Positions 18,453 to 27,641 of a stretch of DNA of 36,375 bases are shown here, piece after piece. The translations under genes and the position numbers were made by a program. The DNA comes from Lentisphaerae bacterium ADurb.Bin082 (GTDB lineage: Bacteria > Verrucomicrobiota > Lentisphaeria > Oligosphaerales > Oligosphaeraceae). The notes beneath the pieces are model-generated. The model was not told the DNA's origin, searched no databases, and saw only the letters and a program-made list of their open reading frames with translations. How positions within the stretch are numbered: the stretch's first letter is position 1; each line of letters begins with the position of its first letter. Location of the stretch: contig MWEG01000118.1 in NCBI GenBank assembly GCA_002070945.1, positions 1-36,375 on the forward strand, read 5' to 3'.

Positions 18453-20021
18453 TTATTTTTCGGTGACGGTCAGTTTGTCGGCTTGGTTGATGGTGACCGT
18501 GAGTTTTTTGGGCGGCGGCGGCTTCCCGCGCGCTGGTTTCGGCGGGTTCCAGCTGCCGGAGAACGTCCATTGCCACGTCCATTGGTCTTTGTCCCGAGGC
18601 AGGGTGGCGACGAAGGACCAGGTCCCTTGATGCTGGCGACCGCTGACGCTGACAGCGGCGGGGATGGGGCGGTCAAACGTGAGCTGGAGGTGCTTGTCGT
18701 TCTGGTTGATCCTGAGTTGAGCGCTTCCCTTGGCCTCGCCGCAGACCAGCTTGTTGTCAGCAATAGTCTTCTTGGCGTCCGCCGACGTCAAGGCGGCCTG
18801 GGGACGGAAGGCGCTGAACTTGTTCTTCGCGTATGTATTCAGTTCGCGCATGCTGACGGAGACCTGGCCTGTGATGACTTCTGGCTGGGAAGGGTCGTAT
18901 TCCACGGAAGAACCCTTGAATTGAAAGGGCATCCGGGTCAGCTTGATAAGAGTCGGCCGAAAGGTCTCCGGCTCTTCTGGCTTGTTTTTGCGGCGCTCTG
19001 AGTAATCGATGGAGCGAGTGAAGCTCAGGCGGTTGAAGTTGTACTGCTGGCTCGTGAACAGGGGGTCAGTCTTTTTCCCCTGGAAATGCTCTTCTGCCAT
19101 GTTTTTCAGGCGGCCAAGGACGGCGCTGCTGTAGGCGGGCGGACGCAGGCGGGCGATGTCGCCCATCAGTTCCTTGAGGACCTTGGCGTCAAGCGTCTTT
19201 TCCGTCATGCCGCGGAAATCATAGACTCCAAACTCAATTTTCCCATTGGGGTTGACGACGACGTCAAGCCCTGGCGAGAGGGGCACGGCGACGTTGTAGA
19301 TGACATGGTCAGGCGCCTGGTCGCTGCTGATGGACAGCTTGCCTTTTTTCGTGGCGGCGACATAGATGTCCTGGAAGGTCACTTGGGCATTGGCGATCAG
19401 GGGAAGCGTCTCGCCGCTGAGTTTCGCTTGGTAGTTGCAGTCATCGGGATTGAGGACGAGGACATAGCAGGGACGCCCTAGGACGTAGTTGATGATCTTG
19501 CCGAGTCCCGCATAGTATCCCGCCGCCAGCACGCCCAAGACCAGCAGATAGTAGCATACCCGCTGCCAGATGGGCTTGTGCTTGACCGCGCGCTGGCGCC
19601 GCTGCCAGAGTACCAGCGCCTTCCAAGCGTTGCGCAGCCTGTTTTTTTTCAGGCTGATATGCCCTGGGATAGGCGGCAGTTCGGCAAAACGAACGGCGAT
19701 TTCCGGACCCGCGCCTTCATCGGCCGCGACCGGGGCGACTTCCGGCATTTCAAAAACATCGTCCAAGGGCCGCCATTCGTTGCCATGAAGGATCAGGTCA
19801 TACGCCTTGAGTTCCCCCTGGGCGACCAGGGCGGTCAGCGCGTCAGCAGTAATGACCTGGCCGGTTTCCGGCAGGCCGCTTTTGTAGATCAGGACGCAAT
19901 CCGGGTCTGACTGCGCCGGAGCTTGGCAAGGCTTGCCACAGACCGGACACGTGCCGACTTGCCCAGCAGCTTCGGCGGGAACCGGGAATGGTGCGCCGCA
20001 TTCGCATTTGAAGAGGATCAC
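18453..20021 (-). CDS. Membrane protein with N-terminal zinc ribbon and GYF-like domain
   Basis: 522 residues from a GTG start at 20021, preceded by AAGGAGG with 6 nt spacing. This is far better than the start 42 nt upstream that would add 14 residues, and it places the zinc ribbon at the very N-terminus. Cysteines C6-x-C8 and C25-x2-C28 form the ribbon. Residues about 40-90 (LIYKSGLPETGQVITADAL, then LILHGNEWRPLDDV) resemble the GYF_2/DUF4339 domain, which often occurs with zinc ribbons in membrane proteins. One transmembrane helix lies at about 170-190 (YYLLVLGVLAAGYYAGLGKI), and the remaining roughly 330 residues are probably extracytoplasmic. Function unknown. A strong promoter lies upstream at 20166-20194, so it is transcribed on its own. 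Confidence 0.8.
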   Translation of the reverse strand: MILFKCECGAPFPVPAEAAGQVGTCPVCGKPCQAPAQSDPDCVLIYKSGLPETGQVITADALTALVAQGELKAYDLILHGNEWRPLDDVFEMPEVAPVAADEGAGPEIAVRFAELPPIPGHISLKKNRLRNAWKALVLWQRRQRAVKHKPIWQRVCYYLLVLGVLAAGYYAGLGKIINYVLGRPCYVLVLNPDDCNYQAKLSGETLPLIANAQVTFQDIYVAATKKGKLSISSDQAPDHVIYNVAVPLSPGLDVVVNPNGKIEFGVYDFRGMTEKTLDAKVLKELMGDIARLRPPAYSSAVLGRLKNMAEEHFQGKKTDPLFTSQQYNFNRLSFTRSIDYSERRKNKPEEPETFRPTLIKLTRMPFQFKGSSVEYDPSQPEVITGQVSVSMRELNTYAKNKFSAFRPQAALTSADAKKTIADNKLVCGEAKGSAQLRINQNDKHLQLTFDRPIPAAVSVSGRQHQGTWSFVATLPRDKDQWTWQWTFSGSWNPPKPARGKPPPPKKLTVTINQADKLTVTEK

Positions 20022-20165
20022 CAGGTACCTCCTTACTGCGGGGAAGAAAAAATCCCGCTGCATGAGGGAGCTTATTCACCATTGCTCAACGTTTATGGGA
20101 CAGGGCTGGTGAAGAAATCAAGTGCAGTCGGTCATATTGCAAACGGATGGTTTCTTTCACAAACT

Positions 20166-20194
20166 ATGATATACGTTTTTCTTGATTTTGTCAA
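20166..20194 (-). promoter_or_regulatory. Sigma70-type promoter of the zinc-ribbon gene
   Basis: Minus strand: TTGACA (20189-20194), 17-nt spacer, TATCAT (20166-20171). This matches 6/6 and 5/6 consensus bases. Transcription would start near 20159, leaving a leader of about 138 nt before the GTG at 20021. Confidence 0.65.
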
Positions 20195-20259
20195 GGCGCG
20201 GTTGAGAAAATCATGCGATAAAGTTGAATGTCGGAGAACAACTGTGCGAGACTGGCCGG

Positions 20260-22131
20260 TTATTTGTGGCTGGCTCGGACAGGGAAATGAATTGACCCGG
20301 TGGGGACGGGCTGGGTGGTGATGGTTTCGTTTTGTTGCCATTGCCGCGCCTGGTTGGCCAGGCTGCAAGTCGTGGGACTGCGCGGGATTTCCTGCGCCGC
20401 GGGCTGGTTGATGCGTGTCATGGCCAGGCTTTCCAGCTGTTCGGCTGGCAGGTCGTAGATGTTGAGGACAATGTCAGCCAGCTCCCGGATTTCCGGTGAC
20501 TCAAGCGAGCTGCCCATGACGGTGATGGAATAGATGGCATTGGCGATGACGGCCTGGCCGTCAAAGAGCGGCTCCATGTCGCTAGGGACGACCGGGAGGG
20601 TCACTTGTTCGACCAGGCGCTTGGCGAGCGCGACCATGGCGGCAGTTTCATCCGGCGTGGTGGGCTTGATTTTGCCGGCTGCCCAGGCAGCGCTGGTGCG
20701 TTCATCCTCGGTCGTTTTGGTAGTGTTTTTCAGGCAGGCGAGAAGATCAGCGGCAAAGGCCGGCTGGGGAAAATATCCCATGGCGGCAAAGGCCGTGGTT
20801 CGGACGGCTGGGCTGTGTTGGTCCAAGGACAGTTTTTTTAAGGTTTTCTCTGAGCCGGTGATGCGCAGGCGTCCAAGGGCGTTGGCTGCGGCCTGGCGAA
20901 CCAGGGCGGAGCGGTGGTCGGCATACGGCAGGATGAGTTCGCCGTATGAGTCGCGTTGAGCCAGGACGGCCAAGGCGTCCAGAGCCGCCCCGATAGTCTC
21001 CGGCGCACGTTCCGACTCCAGGATTGCGGCGATGGCAGGAACGGCGGCCGCGTGGCTCAGGGCGGCAAAAAGACGGCAGGCGTGATAACGCAGCGTCGTC
21101 GTCGCCGTTTTCGAAGACGACAGCCTGGCCGTCAATTCCGCCAGCACCCCGTCGCGATGCTGTTGGCGGGCATGCTGGAGCAAGGTCGACTCGGCTTCTT
21201 CACGAACCGGCTCGGACGGGTCAGCCAGGCAGTCGGCCAGGCGCGGCAGCGTCTTAGGTTCCAGGTGCGCGCAGCGGGCTAAGGCGCGCACGGCCTCGGT
21301 GCGGATGGCGTCATCCCGGTCGTCCAGAGCCAGGACAAGCATCTCCTGGGCTTTATCTCGGTTTGCCAGGCAGAAGGCAATCCGCACGGCTGGCGAGTCA
21401 TCTTGCAGGATGCGCCGCATGACGTCGACCCGCGTTGGCCGCGGATCGCTGGCGACTGCCAGGCGCAGCTGGATATCGCCGTCAAGGGCTGCGTCAATCC
21501 ACGGGTCGGTCTGCGCCCGTCGGCTCGTTTGCGTCAAGGCCGTCTGCAAGGCCAGAGCCTGGAACAGGACATCATCGGCGTCGCGGAAGGGGAATACGTC
21601 TGCGCCGAGCGCATCGGCCAGGCGCGGGGACGCTGCCATGGCTTCCCAGGCGCGGCGGCGGAGGATGAGCGGCAAGGTGTTGCCAGCGGGCTGGCCGAGA
21701 AAGGGGCGCAGGAGTTCGGGATCAGCCGTCGGCAGTGTCGCGTACAGTTGGATGGCGGCTTCGGTCAGCTGGGTGGGTTCTTTTTGCAGGAAGGCGGCGA
21801 TGTCAGCCGGAGGAATGGTGGCCGGATCGGTTCGGCGCAGCAGGCGGAGGATGGTGCCTTGCTGGCGTGTTTCCGGCTCGCGGCGGAGGCAATGCAGCAG
21901 CACCTCCTGGTTGGCTGGCACCGGCTTGGAAGCCAACTGGGTGTAAATCTGGTCGCGCAGGCGAGCATCGGCGGTCGGCAGGCAGCCGAGCACCATCTCG
22001 TACGTCTCAACCGTCATGCAGGTCGGACTTTCGTAGTCCAGGTCCTTGTTCTGGAGCGGGCGATCCTGCCAGATGGGCATCCAGAGCGGAAAGAAGACGG
22101 CGACGGTCGTTAGCAGGGCAGTGATGGTCAT
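20260..22131 (-). CDS. Membrane-anchored HEAT-repeat protein
   Basis: 623 residues. The N-terminal helix (MTITALLTTVAVFFPLWMPI) is a signal anchor. From about residue 60 to 540 the protein is a run of HEAT/PBS-lyase-type helical repeats with the usual aspartate-alanine-valine-arginine pattern (DDSPAVRIAFCLANR, DDRDDAIRTEAVRALARC, ADPSEPVREEAESTLL, HRSALVRQAAANALGRL). Such repeats form protein-binding solenoids; no catalytic motif is visible. It lies 76 nt downstream of the ABC-2 permease gene, so it may be a partner of that system on the outer face of the membrane, which is inference from position only. Confidence 0.8.
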   Translation of the reverse strand: MTITALLTTVAVFFPLWMPIWQDRPLQNKDLDYESPTCMTVETYEMVLGCLPTADARLRDQIYTQLASKPVPANQEVLLHCLRREPETRQQGTILRLLRRTDPATIPPADIAAFLQKEPTQLTEAAIQLYATLPTADPELLRPFLGQPAGNTLPLILRRRAWEAMAASPRLADALGADVFPFRDADDVLFQALALQTALTQTSRRAQTDPWIDAALDGDIQLRLAVASDPRPTRVDVMRRILQDDSPAVRIAFCLANRDKAQEMLVLALDDRDDAIRTEAVRALARCAHLEPKTLPRLADCLADPSEPVREEAESTLLQHARQQHRDGVLAELTARLSSSKTATTTLRYHACRLFAALSHAAAVPAIAAILESERAPETIGAALDALAVLAQRDSYGELILPYADHRSALVRQAAANALGRLRITGSEKTLKKLSLDQHSPAVRTTAFAAMGYFPQPAFAADLLACLKNTTKTTEDERTSAAWAAGKIKPTTPDETAAMVALAKRLVEQVTLPVVPSDMEPLFDGQAVIANAIYSITVMGSSLESPEIRELADIVLNIYDLPAEQLESLAMTRINQPAAQEIPRSPTTCSLANQARQWQQNETITTQPVPTGSIHFPVRASHK

Positions 22132-22207
22132 CGGTAAATGTCGGTTAGTGGTGAAAAAGGTCGATGCGAAACGTGCGCCGGCGTCGAAATCCGGCTATAG
22201 GCAACGG

Positions 22208-23995
22208 TCATTTCTGCTCGCGGAACAGGATGTGCACACGGATGGCGGAAACGGCGACAAGGAGAGCGGTCAGGCCGGAAAAGATGATCAGGTGGTTGAC
22301 CCATAGCCGGTTGCCCCAGACCGCAGGCAGCCGGGAAGCCAGCGAATTGTCCAGGGTGATCTCCATGGCGGCGACGAATGGATTGAACATGAGGAAAATA
22401 GCCTGCAAGTCAGGGCTGGTACGGGTGCTGAACAGAAGCACGGACAGCGACCCGGCGGCGACGGCCAGGGCAAAACCGTAGCTGACAGCGGTGGCAACGC
22501 CAGTGTTAGGCGAAAAGCAGGACGCGCACAGGCCGCCGGAAGTGAGCGCCAGGCAAGTCGTGATTAGAATCCCGACCCAGGCGCCGACCCGCCAGTAAGT
22601 CTTGGCGCAGTCGCGGATGGCGCCGCCAGCAGCAGCCAGCGAGTCCAAATCAAGCCCCTTGGGAATCATGGCCGCAACATTCGGCGTAGTAGGGCTTTCC
22701 AGGTATACCAGGACCAGGAACACCGGCAGGCTGCTGAGCAGGAAAATCATGACATAGAGCAGGGCCGCCTTCATTTTGCCGATGACGACGTCAAAGGCGG
22801 TCAGAGGAGTCAGCCTGAGCAGCAGCAGCGTGTCGCTGGTCAACTCGTCCGTGATGCTGCCGCTGCTGACCGTCGGCGCCAGCAGAGCGACCACGCCGAT
22901 CTGGAAGATGATCGCAATCGCACGGATGTTGTCCAAATCCGTTTCGCCGACCTGCTGCACGATCAGCACCAACAGGCATAGGCTGAGGCTGATGCAGGCC
23001 GTCAGAGCCCGGATGATGAACTTCGGCTTGCCGAAAATTTTGCTGCGGATTTCCGCGACGAAGACAGGGTTGCGACGCAGGCTGATGGGCTTTTTGCGGC
23101 GCAGAGGGTCGATGAGATAGAAGGGCCAGCCGAGCTTACGCTTGATCATCGTCCTGGTGTCGGCGTACTGGCTGATCGTAGTGTTGCGGCGGAAGCGCGG
23201 CGGGGAAAAGATGAACCACGCGAAGATGGCGAAAAACACGATGGCCATGACTGTCATGCTGATGGCGAAAGTCTGAAACACGTAGTCGACCGAGGCGCCA
23301 GTGATGCCGATTTCGTACTTCTCGGTGAATTGCAGCGCGAACAGGGCCTCGTAGGGGCTGACCGCGCGCAGGCGCAGGAAGGCTGGCTTCAGCCTGGGCG
23401 CGTTGATGAGCACGGAGGGCAGCCAGGTGGCGCCGGCCATGATGGCGATGCCCAGGTAGGTGATGAGGATGGAGACGTAGGTCTTGCGGCACAAAGAGCT
23501 GATAGCCAGGCCGAAAAGCCCGTACACGATGGTCGATGCGCCGACGATGGACAAAGCCTTGACCAGGGTGGCGGCGCTGATGCCGCCGCTCATCGCGCAG
23601 ATGGCCGAGACCGGCACCGTGACCAGGAAAAGAACGATGGAAATGCCCAGCGAGCCGCAGAGCTTGCCCAGCAGGATTTCCGCCGGCGTCAGCAAACTAG
23701 TCTGCAACATGGGGAAAGTGTTGCGTTCGCGCTCCACCGTGATCGTGCTGGCGGTGAAGCTCGCCGTCAACAAAATCATGAAGGTCAGCTCCGCACCCAG
23801 GAAGATGGTGAACAGCTCGTTGCTGTTGGCTTCCGAGAAAATCCCGCTGCGCGGCCACAGGGCATAGAGGATGAAGCCAAGCACCCCGACGGCCAGGGCC
23901 GCGAACACGGCCGTCTTGGGATTGCGAGCCGCGCTATTGAACTCCCGGCGCAGGATGGGGTTGTGAAGATGACGGTAAAGAAAGTCGGAAGACAT
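22208..23995 (-). CDS. Double-length ABC-2 type permease (GldF-like)
   Basis: 595 residues made of two ABC-2 membrane halves in one chain. The first half (about 1-270) carries STITVERERNTFPMLQTSLL, then PAEILLGKLCGS. The second (about 310-595) carries the matching SGSITDELTSDTLLLLRLTP, then FDVVIGKMKAAL. Each half has about six hydrophobic helices, so the protein could form a whole channel without a second permease subunit. The gene lies 62 nt downstream of its ATPase. Related systems (Gld, NosDFY) export lipids, copper-related or unknown substrates; the substrate here is unknown. Confidence 0.85.
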   Translation of the reverse strand: MSSDFLYRHLHNPILRREFNSAARNPKTAVFAALAVGVLGFILYALWPRSGIFSEANSNELFTIFLGAELTFMILLTASFTASTITVERERNTFPMLQTSLLTPAEILLGKLCGSLGISIVLFLVTVPVSAICAMSGGISAATLVKALSIVGASTIVYGLFGLAISSLCRKTYVSILITYLGIAIMAGATWLPSVLINAPRLKPAFLRLRAVSPYEALFALQFTEKYEIGITGASVDYVFQTFAISMTVMAIVFFAIFAWFIFSPPRFRRNTTISQYADTRTMIKRKLGWPFYLIDPLRRKKPISLRRNPVFVAEIRSKIFGKPKFIIRALTACISLSLCLLVLIVQQVGETDLDNIRAIAIIFQIGVVALLAPTVSSGSITDELTSDTLLLLRLTPLTAFDVVIGKMKAALLYVMIFLLSSLPVFLVLVYLESPTTPNVAAMIPKGLDLDSLAAAGGAIRDCAKTYWRVGAWVGILITTCLALTSGGLCASCFSPNTGVATAVSYGFALAVAAGSLSVLLFSTRTSPDLQAIFLMFNPFVAAMEITLDNSLASRLPAVWGNRLWVNHLIIFSGLTALLVAVSAIRVHILFREQK

Positions 23996-24057
23996 GACAA
24001 TGACCCGGTGTTGGTGAAAATGGTGACGGTTCGTCGCCCCAGGGGTGAAGCTGAAGC

Positions 24058-24984
24058 TTATGCCTTCTGGTGCGTTACAGAAAGGAAGACCTGCTCCAGG
24101 TCAGCATGATCCTCGCGGAATTCCATGACCCGCACCCCGTTCCCGGTCAGGCTAAGCAGGAGGTCGGGAAGGGCGCCCCGCGGGCCGGTGTAGATGAAGT
24201 GGATTTCATTGGCGGTGACGTCGACGCTGCCCGTCCCCGGGAATTGCTCGCACAATTCCCGGGCTGGCTTGGGATCAGAGTCGACCATCACGGTGATCTT
24301 GAGATTCTCCTGAACTTTCCGGGTGACTTCGGCGACTGTGCCAAAAGCCAGCAGACGGCCTTTTTCAATGATGCCGATGAGGTCGCAGATGCCGGCCAGT
24401 TCCGGCAGGATGTGCGACGACAGCATGATCGTCTTGCCCAGGTCCCGCAGGCGCAAGATCGTCTCCCGCATCTCGATGCGGGCGTATGGGTCCAGGCCGG
24501 AGGCCGGTTCGTCAAGGATGAGAACCTCCGGATCGTGCAACAGCGTCTTGGCCAGGCCAATGCGCTGGGTCATGCCCTTGGAGAGCGAGATGACCTGGTA
24601 GTCAAGCATGTGCTTTGAGCTGGTCAGCTCCAGGACCGAGTTGATCCGTTGCTCCCGCTGCTTGACCGGAATGTGATAGGCGGCGCAGAAGAAATCCAGG
24701 TATTCCCAGACGCTCATCTGGTCGTAGACGCCGAAATTGTCCGGCATGTAGCCGATGATCTTCTTGATTTGCTTTGAATTGTTAGGCGTCACCTCCAGGC
24801 CGTTGATGAAAGCACGGCCGGAGTTGGGGCGGTACAAGCTGCACAAAATCTTGATGGTGGTCGTCTTGCCAGCCCCGTTCGGGCCGATGTAGCCGAAGAT
24901 TTTCCCTTTAGGGATGTGCATGGACAGATCGTGAATGCCACGTCCGCCGCCAAAGTCTCGGGTAAGATGTTCGATTTTAATCAT
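24058..24984 (-). CDS. ABC transporter ATP-binding protein (GldA/NatA-type)
   Basis: 308 residues. Walker A GPNGAGKT at 34-41, Q-loop region near YMPDNFGVY (79-87), signature LSKGM at 134-138 (LSGGQ variant typical of this subfamily), Walker B VLILDEP at 154-160 with catalytic E159, and switch histidine H191 in LSSHIL. A C-terminal extension of about 85 residues follows, as usual in ABC-2 export ATPases. The ATG overlaps the stop of the upstream gene by 4 nt (ATGA), so the two are coupled. It powers the permease encoded 62 nt downstream. Confidence 0.93.
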   Translation of the reverse strand: MIKIEHLTRDFGGGRGIHDLSMHIPKGKIFGYIGPNGAGKTTTIKILCSLYRPNSGRAFINGLEVTPNNSKQIKKIIGYMPDNFGVYDQMSVWEYLDFFCAAYHIPVKQREQRINSVLELTSSKHMLDYQVISLSKGMTQRIGLAKTLLHDPEVLILDEPASGLDPYARIEMRETILRLRDLGKTIMLSSHILPELAGICDLIGIIEKGRLLAFGTVAEVTRKVQENLKITVMVDSDPKPARELCEQFPGTGSVDVTANEIHFIYTGPRGALPDLLLSLTGNGVRVMEFREDHADLEQVFLSVTHQKA

Positions 24985-27410
24985 GGCCGGTTGGTGTTGT
25001 CTGGTGATGGTGAAGAATAGCTGGCGCTGGCGCCCAGTTTGGCGACGCGCCAGAACAGCGTCCGCGACGCCGGCATGTTGGGCGAGGGTTGCAGCTGCGC
25101 GGTAGAGGCCTTGATGATGGCGCGGAAGCGCAGTTCCTGGGGCGAGATCACTGTCTGGTCGGCTGTGTCAAAGACATAGACGGTGCTGCGGCGTTCAATG
25201 GGGGTCAGGATGCGGCCGTCAACCGTCTCCAGGTTGACGTCGAAAGTAGTGTGGTTGCCTGGGACGACCGCCTCCACCGACACGGCCAGGCGCTGGCAGG
25301 TGCTTGGGAAAACTTCCGCAATGACCTGGAAGTCAATCGTGTAGTCCGTGGCCGCCGCGCCTTGGATGAGAATGTTCTCCCATTGGCCATAGCGGTAGTA
25401 GGACCGGAAAAACGACTTGTCAGGGATGTGGCAGGAGAAGAATTCAGGCCCTAAGGCACGGGCTTGGCTGGCATCAATGTCGACCGGGACGAAGGTGATG
25501 TCGTAGTTGTAGACGGTGAACGGCTCATCGCCTTGCTCGGGGATGACCTTGACTGGGCTGTCAGAAGCCTGGCGGCTGGTCGTGGTCAGGGCGAGGCAGG
25601 GATGCTGGAAGCGGAGGCTGGCGGCGTAGTCGAGAACACTCGTGAACACGGTGTCAGCCTCGACCTTGCCAGCTTCGCCAGAGTCGGTGACGATGGCGTT
25701 CGCCAGGTCAATGACGCGGTGGCTGTCAGGGAAGATGAGCGCGGCGCGGCTGGCGCCGGCCAGGGCTGGGGGGAGCGTCCAGGGCTGCAGCCGGGAGCGG
25801 CCGTCAGGAAGAATGGCCAGGACGGGGCGGGCCGCCGGGACTGCGCCGTAGCCGTCCCGGGTGTGGCGCCAGACCAGCGTCCGCGGGCGGTTCTGCTGCA
25901 AGGCGAGCCGTTCCAAACGCGCTTCCTGGTTGTCAGTGGTTATCCACCAGGGCGAGGGCGCCAAGGCGCCGGTTTCACGGAGACGAGGTCCCGGCGGCTG
26001 AGCTTGGAAAAACGTGTGGAGGCTGTCAGCTACCAGAGTGGGACGGCAGTCGCTCCTGCTGAAGAGCAGGGACGTGGCGTGCGTAGGCCCCGGCTCGCCG
26101 TCCCATACCGAAGCCGAAATGGTGGTGATGGCGTGACGCGCCTGGTTGGTGGAAATGTCGTTGGAGCGGACAAATACCAGGGCGGTGATGACAGCGCCAT
26201 AGACGCAGAGCAGCAGCCAGCCCAGGGCGTGGCGCCGGAAATGGAAGGCGACGCCGAGGATGGCTATGCCGACTAGTACATATAGGAAGAAAATCTGGAC
26301 GATGACCGACACCGGCGGTATGGCATAGCCCTGCAGCAACTGCAAGGCCTGGTTGACCTTGCCCGGGAGGTCGGGGCCGACAATGAGGGGCTGGAAGTTG
26401 GAGTGGCGCAGGATGGCGTTCCAGACCGGCGCGATTAGGCGGTGGTCGGCATTGCCGACTTGGAACGGGTCGAACGCAAGCATGGCGACCGTGCCGCAGC
26501 CAAGGCGCCGGAGGTTGAAGACCGGACGCCCGTCAGCGCTGAGCAGGGAGGCTGCCCCGGCCAGCGGCGTCATGACCAGAAAATCGGGTCGCGGCTTTTG
26601 GGTCGGGAAACCGTCGGCGTCACGGTCAGGCTGCGGGGAAGGCGGCTTGACGCCGAAGCTGCGGCAGACTAGGTTCAAGTCAGGCAAGCGCGTTTCAGCG
26701 ACTGGCGTGGCCGAGAGAAAGTCATGCAGCATGGTGTCAGCGATCTGCAGGGCGACTGCGGGAGTGGCCAGAAGGGCGTAGCCGCCTTGCATGACATAGT
26801 CGCGGATGGCGATCATTTGCGCCGGGCTGTAGGTGGACAAGTCAGGCCGCAACAGAATCAGCAAGTCGAAGTTTTGGTATTCCGCCCAGTGGTCGGGAAG
26901 GTTCACCTGGCGGATAGTGGTGAAGGTCACCGTGCGGTCAAGCGCTTTGTCCTTGGTGATTTCGCCGGTGCCGAGCGAGGGCGTGTCGTCATCAAGGACC
27001 GCGATGTTCAACCGGCGGGTCACTGTGCCTCGAACCAAGATGTCGTCCTTGGCAATCCTGACTTTGTTTTGCAGCAGTTCGACATGGAAACGGGTGGTGT
27101 CATTGATGACTACCAGGAAGCTGCCTTCGACAAAGGTCTGGGCAGGAATCGTCAGCTGACGTGCGTAGATCGCGTCGCCATGACCGCTGTCCGGCTTGAT
27201 TTGCAAGGTGACCGTCACCGGCTCAGGGTCGGGATTTTCCACTCCCCACGCCAAGCGCGCGGCCGCCCGAGAAAATTTGAGCTGGCTGTTGCCCTGCTTG
27301 AGCGAGACGGCGGTTAGTCGCGGCGCTGCCAAGGCCGGCAGCGTCGCGACGACCAGGAGAGCGAAAATGGCAATGGCACCGAAGCGGCGAGAAGAGTGGA
27401 TGGCATTCAT
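24981..27410 (-). CDS. Large membrane-anchored extracytoplasmic protein of an ABC-2 cluster (GldG-like context)
   Basis: 809 residues from the ATG at 27410, chosen because it begins a clean signal peptide (MNAIHSSRRFGAIAIFALLV) and because the predicted transcript starts downstream of the alternative TTG at 27494. A region at about 165-240 (NFDLLILLRPDLSTYSPAQM, then IRDYVMQGGYALLATP) has the Rossmann-like, amidotransferase-like look seen in GldG/DUF4350-type proteins. One or two helices lie in the middle (VSVIVQIFFLYVLVGIAILG and LGWLLLCVYGAVITALVFV, about 385-430), with a large C-terminal extracytoplasmic part. It is the first gene of the ABC-2 cluster and overlaps the ATPase gene by 4 nt. 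Identity with GldG is not established by sequence here. Confidence 0.75.
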   Translation of the reverse strand: MNAIHSSRRFGAIAIFALLVVATLPALAAPRLTAVSLKQGNSQLKFSRAAARLAWGVENPDPEPVTVTLQIKPDSGHGDAIYARQLTIPAQTFVEGSFLVVINDTTRFHVELLQNKVRIAKDDILVRGTVTRRLNIAVLDDDTPSLGTGEITKDKALDRTVTFTTIRQVNLPDHWAEYQNFDLLILLRPDLSTYSPAQMIAIRDYVMQGGYALLATPAVALQIADTMLHDFLSATPVAETRLPDLNLVCRSFGVKPPSPQPDRDADGFPTQKPRPDFLVMTPLAGAASLLSADGRPVFNLRRLGCGTVAMLAFDPFQVGNADHRLIAPVWNAILRHSNFQPLIVGPDLPGKVNQALQLLQGYAIPPVSVIVQIFFLYVLVGIAILGVAFHFRRHALGWLLLCVYGAVITALVFVRSNDISTNQARHAITTISASVWDGEPGPTHATSLLFSRSDCRPTLVADSLHTFFQAQPPGPRLRETGALAPSPWWITTDNQEARLERLALQQNRPRTLVWRHTRDGYGAVPAARPVLAILPDGRSRLQPWTLPPALAGASRAALIFPDSHRVIDLANAIVTDSGEAGKVEADTVFTSVLDYAASLRFQHPCLALTTTSRQASDSPVKVIPEQGDEPFTVYNYDITFVPVDIDASQARALGPEFFSCHIPDKSFFRSYYRYGQWENILIQGAAATDYTIDFQVIAEVFPSTCQRLAVSVEAVVPGNHTTFDVNLETVDGRILTPIERRSTVYVFDTADQTVISPQELRFRAIIKASTAQLQPSPNMPASRTLFWRVAKLGASASYSSPSPDNTNRP

Positions 27411-27492
27411 GAAGGGTAGTAGTCGTGTCGCATACGTGAAACAGAGCGGCAGGGCGGGCGGCCACAACAGCCGCTGCGATAATAAATGAAAC

Positions 27493-27521
27493 AATATAAC
27501 ATCCTATTCGGCGATTGGAAA
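27493..27521 (-). promoter_or_regulatory. Possible promoter of the ABC-2 cluster
   Basis: Minus strand: TTTCCA (27516-27521), 17-nt spacer, TATATT (27493-27498). The -10 is good (5/6) and the -35 weak (4/6). It would start transcription near 27486, about 75 nt before the ATG at 27410. Confidence 0.4.
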
Positions 27522-27641
27522 ATCAAAACGACGATACGCCGCGGAAAAGTTGCCTTTGCGCCAGGGAAAGCAAGGCCTCGCTGGGCTTTTTTTTGCTACT
27601 AAAAAATTAAACGATGCTTTTTCGGACAAGTTCTGGCAGCT

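Noticed and set aside
27558..27606. Hairpin with a T8 tract as a terminator between apbE and the ABC-2 cluster
   Set aside because: The stem is only about 5 bp, and the T-tract is on the plus strand, where no gene is transcribed.
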